Below, piece by piece: positions 6,517 to 7,371 of a stretch of 7,371 nt of DNA. The first letter of the stretch is position 1. Each line of letters starts with the position of its first letter. A program made the position numbers and the translations under genes. The stretch is taken from assembly GCA_031177735.1 (NCBI GenBank), contig JAPSKJ010000104.1:1-7371 (forward strand). The letters are read 5' to 3'. This DNA is from Nocardioides sp. GTDB taxonomy: Bacteria > Actinomycetota > Actinomycetes > Propionibacteriales > Nocardioidaceae. The notes beneath the pieces were generated by a model. It did not search any database. It was not told the DNA's origin and saw nothing but the letters and a program-made list of their open reading frames with translations.

Positions 6517-6567
6517 GCTGCCCAACTCGACGACCATGCCGGCCCGAGCGGCGCCGGTTTGGGCAGC
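6517..6567. repeat. 9-base inverted repeat overlapping the tRNA -35 region
   Basis: GCTGCCCAA (6517-6525) and TTGGGCAGC (6559-6567) are perfect inverted arms, 33 bases apart. The right arm covers the proposed -35 box of the tRNA-Leu promoter (TTGGGC, 6559-6564). It may be a regulatory dyad or a hairpin in transcripts crossing the region; the function is unknown. Confidence 0.45.
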
Positions 6568-6588
6568 GAGCACCGGCTGGGATAGCCT
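6559..6588 (+). promoter_or_regulatory. Putative promoter of tRNA-Leu
   Basis: TTGGGC (6559-6564), an 18-base spacer and TAGCCT (6583-6588), which fits TANNNT. Transcription would begin near 6595, only a few bases before the mature tRNA at 6602. The -35 is weak (TTG conserved), and confidence rests mainly on the -10 and its position. Confidence 0.5.
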
Positions 6589-6601
6589 TCGGATGCTGCA
6601 C

Positions 6602-6685
6602 GCGCGAGTGGCGGAATAGGCAGACGCGCACGGTTCAGGTCCGTGTGCCCGAAAGGGCGTGGGGGTTCAACTCCCCCCTCGCGCA
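6602..6685 (+). tRNA. tRNA-Leu, anticodon CAG
   Basis: An 84-base class II tRNA that decodes CUG, the dominant leucine codon in high-GC genomes. Acceptor arms are GCGCGAG (6602-6608) and CTCGCGC (6678-6684), with discriminator A at 6685, as expected for leucine. The anticodon stem is CACGG/CCGTG with loop TTCAGGT (6634-6640) and anticodon CAG at 6636-6638. The long variable arm has a GCCC/GGGC stem with a GAAA loop (6647-6658). The T arm is GGGGG, loop TTCAACT, CCCCC (6661-6677). CCA is not encoded and must be added after transcription. It is divergent from the fhaA operon; a leucine tRNA (leuT) sits in the same place in M. tuberculosis, as I recall. Confidence 0.97.
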
Positions 6686-6723
6686 CGTGAGCCGGTGAGG
6701 AATCGCCGGCACAGCAGGCTGAT

Positions 6724-6773
6724 CAGAAGGGACCCTCCCAGCGGAAACGCCGGGCAGGGTCCCTTCTGCGTTT
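6724..6773 (+). terminator. Strong hairpin terminator after tRNA-Leu
   Basis: CAGAAGGGACCCT (6724-6736) and AGGGTCCCTTCTG (6756-6768) are perfect 13-base inverted arms. The 19 bases between them can extend the helix: CCC/GGG and GCG/CGC pairs closed by a GAAA loop, with an A-C mismatch and one bulge. It is followed by CGTTT, a short T run, so termination would rely mainly on the long helix. It most likely ends the tRNA transcript, 38 bases after the tRNA. A smaller stem, GCCGG (6691-6695) with CCGGC (6706-6710), lies between and may help 3' processing. Confidence 0.85.
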
Positions 6774-6809
6774 GGTGCGGATCACCCGGAGCGCCAGTGC
6801 GTGGTCAAG

Positions 6810-6825
6810 CCCGTGCCACGACGGG
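6810..6825. repeat. Dyad repeat, copy 1
   Basis: CCCGTGCCACGACGGG; CCCGT and ACGGG are inverted arms. Its last 15 bases match copy 2 at 7030-7045 except for one inserted C. The two copies are in direct orientation, about 220 bases apart. Confidence 0.45.
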
Positions 6826-6878
6826 TGTGGCGGCATCGTGCTGTTGTCCGTGTCGCTCCTGAGCGGGCGAGGGCGGGA

Positions 6879-6890
6879 GGACCGCGGTCC
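6879..6890. repeat. Perfect 12-base palindrome GGACCGCGGTCC
   Basis: Self-complementary over 12 bases. Its ACCGCGGT core (6881-6888) recurs in the palindrome at 6948-6957. It lies about 240 bases upstream of the membrane protein gene at 7128. A regulator binding site is possible. Confidence 0.45.
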
Positions 6891-6947
6891 CGCGTGGTCC
6901 GCGCCGGATAAACAGTCCCGTCGGCATCGGGGTCTGCTGACGAGCAC

Positions 6948-6957
6948 CACCGCGGTG
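6948..6957. repeat. Perfect 10-base palindrome CACCGCGGTG
   Basis: Self-complementary over 10 bases, with the same ACCGCGGT core (6949-6956) as the palindrome at 6879-6890. The centres are 68 bases apart, about six and a half helical turns. Confidence 0.45.
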
Positions 6958-7029
6958 AGCTGGCGGCCCCACAGCGGCGTCCGGTCCGGCTGCTCGACCC
7001 GGCGGCCGTCGAGCACCTCGCCGTCCGCT

Positions 7030-7045
7030 CCGTGCCCACGACGGG
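7030..7045. repeat. Dyad repeat, copy 2
   Basis: CCGTGCCCACGACGGG; CCGT and ACGG are inverted arms. It matches copy 1 (6811-6825) with a single extra C. It lies about 80 bases upstream of the ATG at 7128, close enough to affect that gene's promoter. Confidence 0.45.
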
Positions 7046-7115
7046 CGGGGTGCGTACGCCGCGAGGTTGATCCGCGTTCCCCTGCCGGGTGACGCGCAGC
7101 GCGCGGGGTCTTCCC

Positions 7116-7121
7116 TAGTCT
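7116..7121 (+). promoter_or_regulatory. -10 box of a probably leaderless gene
   Basis: TAGTCT fits the actinobacterial TANNNT consensus and ends 6 bases before the ATG at 7128, so transcription would start at or next to the A of the start codon. No purine-rich ribosome site precedes the ATG. The -35 is poor; GTGACG (7089-7094) is the nearest candidate, but 21 bases away. Confidence 0.6.
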
Positions 7122-7127
7122 GCCGCC

Positions 7128-7371
7128 ATGGATGCTTGGCAGCGGCTGGTCGAGGTGCCGGCCGCGCCCCGACGTACCGATGCTCTGCTGGTGGGCGGCA
7201 TCGGGGCGTGGTCGGTTCTGGAGGCGCTCTTCCTCGACGGTCCGGGGAGCACCGGGGAACGGCTGCTGTTCGCGGCCCTCTTCACCGCACCGCTGCTGTG
7301 GCGTCGGCGCTGGCCGACGATCGTGCTGTTCACGATCGCCCTCCTGATGGTCCTCCGTGCCTGGGGCGACG
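7128..7371 (+). CDS. Membrane protein, probable sensor histidine kinase N-terminus (cut by the right edge)
   Basis: The first 81 residues of a protein that continues past the window. They begin MDAWQRLVEVPAAPRRTDAL, followed by hydrophobic segments at about 19-36, 46-58 and 63-78, and a positive patch RRRWP (59-63) between the last two. A short cytoplasmic start, a loop of two or three helices and a PLLWRRRWP-like turn are typical of the N-terminal membrane domain (DUF7134 type) of actinobacterial NarL-linked histidine kinases; this is recognised by pattern, and no kinase motif is visible yet. Other membrane proteins remain possible. The frame has strong G/C third positions throughout. ATG at 7128 is chosen because a -10 box ends 6 bases upstream, as in leaderless genes. 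It is transcribed away from the fhaA operon and is probably unrelated to it. Confidence 0.7.
   Translation, partial: MDAWQRLVEVPAAPRRTDALLVGGIGAWSVLEALFLDGPGSTGERLLFAALFTAPLLWRRRWPTIVLFTIALLMVLRAWGD

Larger units (their letters stand above)
6369..6601. other. Divergent intergenic region between fhaA and tRNA-Leu
   Basis: No gene seen. It carries the left-facing promoter of the fhaA operon, the right-facing promoter of the tRNA, and three inverted repeats listed separately. Open frames crossing it on both strands have no start with a ribosome site and no recognisable protein. Confidence 0.7.
6774..7127. other. Intergenic region without a convincing gene
   Basis: About 350 bases between the terminator and the next gene. 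Open frames on both strands lack a recognisable protein and a start with a ribosome site. One 52-codon open stretch (6912-7067, plus strand, no ATG) has a protein-like end but no start; a gene remnant is possible but not shown. The region holds two ACCGCGGT palindromes, two copies of a 15/16-base dyad, and a promoter box just before 7128. Confidence 0.6.

Noticed and set aside
6369..6686. 106-codon upstream extension of fhaA
   Set aside because: It would begin inside the tRNA gene on the opposite strand and cross the promoter; the family N-terminus begins at the GTG at 6368 with AAGGAG.
6912..7070. 52-codon open stretch ending at TGA (7068-7070), possibly the tail of a decayed gene
   Set aside because: No start codon at its beginning, too short to judge, and no family recognised; kept only as a note in the intergenic entry.
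6772..7092. 106-codon plus-strand open frame after the terminator
   Set aside because: Starts within the terminator's tail, has no ribosome site, and its Ser/Arg/Pro-rich translation resembles no protein.
1..7371. CRISPR arrays, insertion sequences, transposases, integrase or phage genes
   Set aside because: No regularly spaced repeats and no mobile-element proteins on either strand; the region looks like stable chromosomal core.

Overview
The window looks like chromosomal DNA from a high-GC actinobacterium. Codons strongly favour G or C in the third position, and the protein sequences resemble those of Nocardioides and other Propionibacteriales (a resemblance judged from memory, not from a search). 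Most of it is a conserved actinobacterial locus for cell-wall growth and Ser/Thr phosphorylation, in the order known from Mycobacterium tuberculosis (Rv0020c to Rv0015c).

Minus strand, positions 6368 down to 1: six genes are packed as fhaA - fhaB - pstP - rodA - pbpA - pknA. Neighbours overlap by 4 to 8 bases or sit 1 base apart, so this is almost certainly one translationally coupled operon. pknA runs off the left edge of the window; in relatives pknB follows it. The two FHA proteins read phosphothreonine, PstP removes phosphate, PknA adds it, and RodA with PbpA forms a SEDS glycosyltransferase / class B transpeptidase pair that builds peptidoglycan. The locus thus combines writer, eraser, readers and wall-building enzymes.

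Positions 6369-6601 form a divergent promoter region. A TANNNT-type -10 box for fhaA faces left and a promoter for tRNA-Leu(CAG) faces right, with several inverted repeats between and over them. The tRNA (6602-6685) is followed by a strong terminator-like hairpin (6724-6768).

Positions 6774-7127 hold no convincing gene but contain two palindromes sharing an ACCGCGGT core and a near-identical 15/16-base dyad present twice. At 7128 a plus-strand membrane protein begins, cut by the right edge. It looks like the N-terminal sensor part of a histidine kinase and appears to be leaderless.

The most useful observations are these. fhaB appears to start at a CTG codon that restores its membrane anchor. 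A Thr-Gln-Val-Val type motif, suited to FHA binding, recurs in PknA and at the RodA C-terminus. FhaA is very compact compared with its mycobacterial relative. I see no unknown multi-gene system; the novelty is in the details of a known locus.
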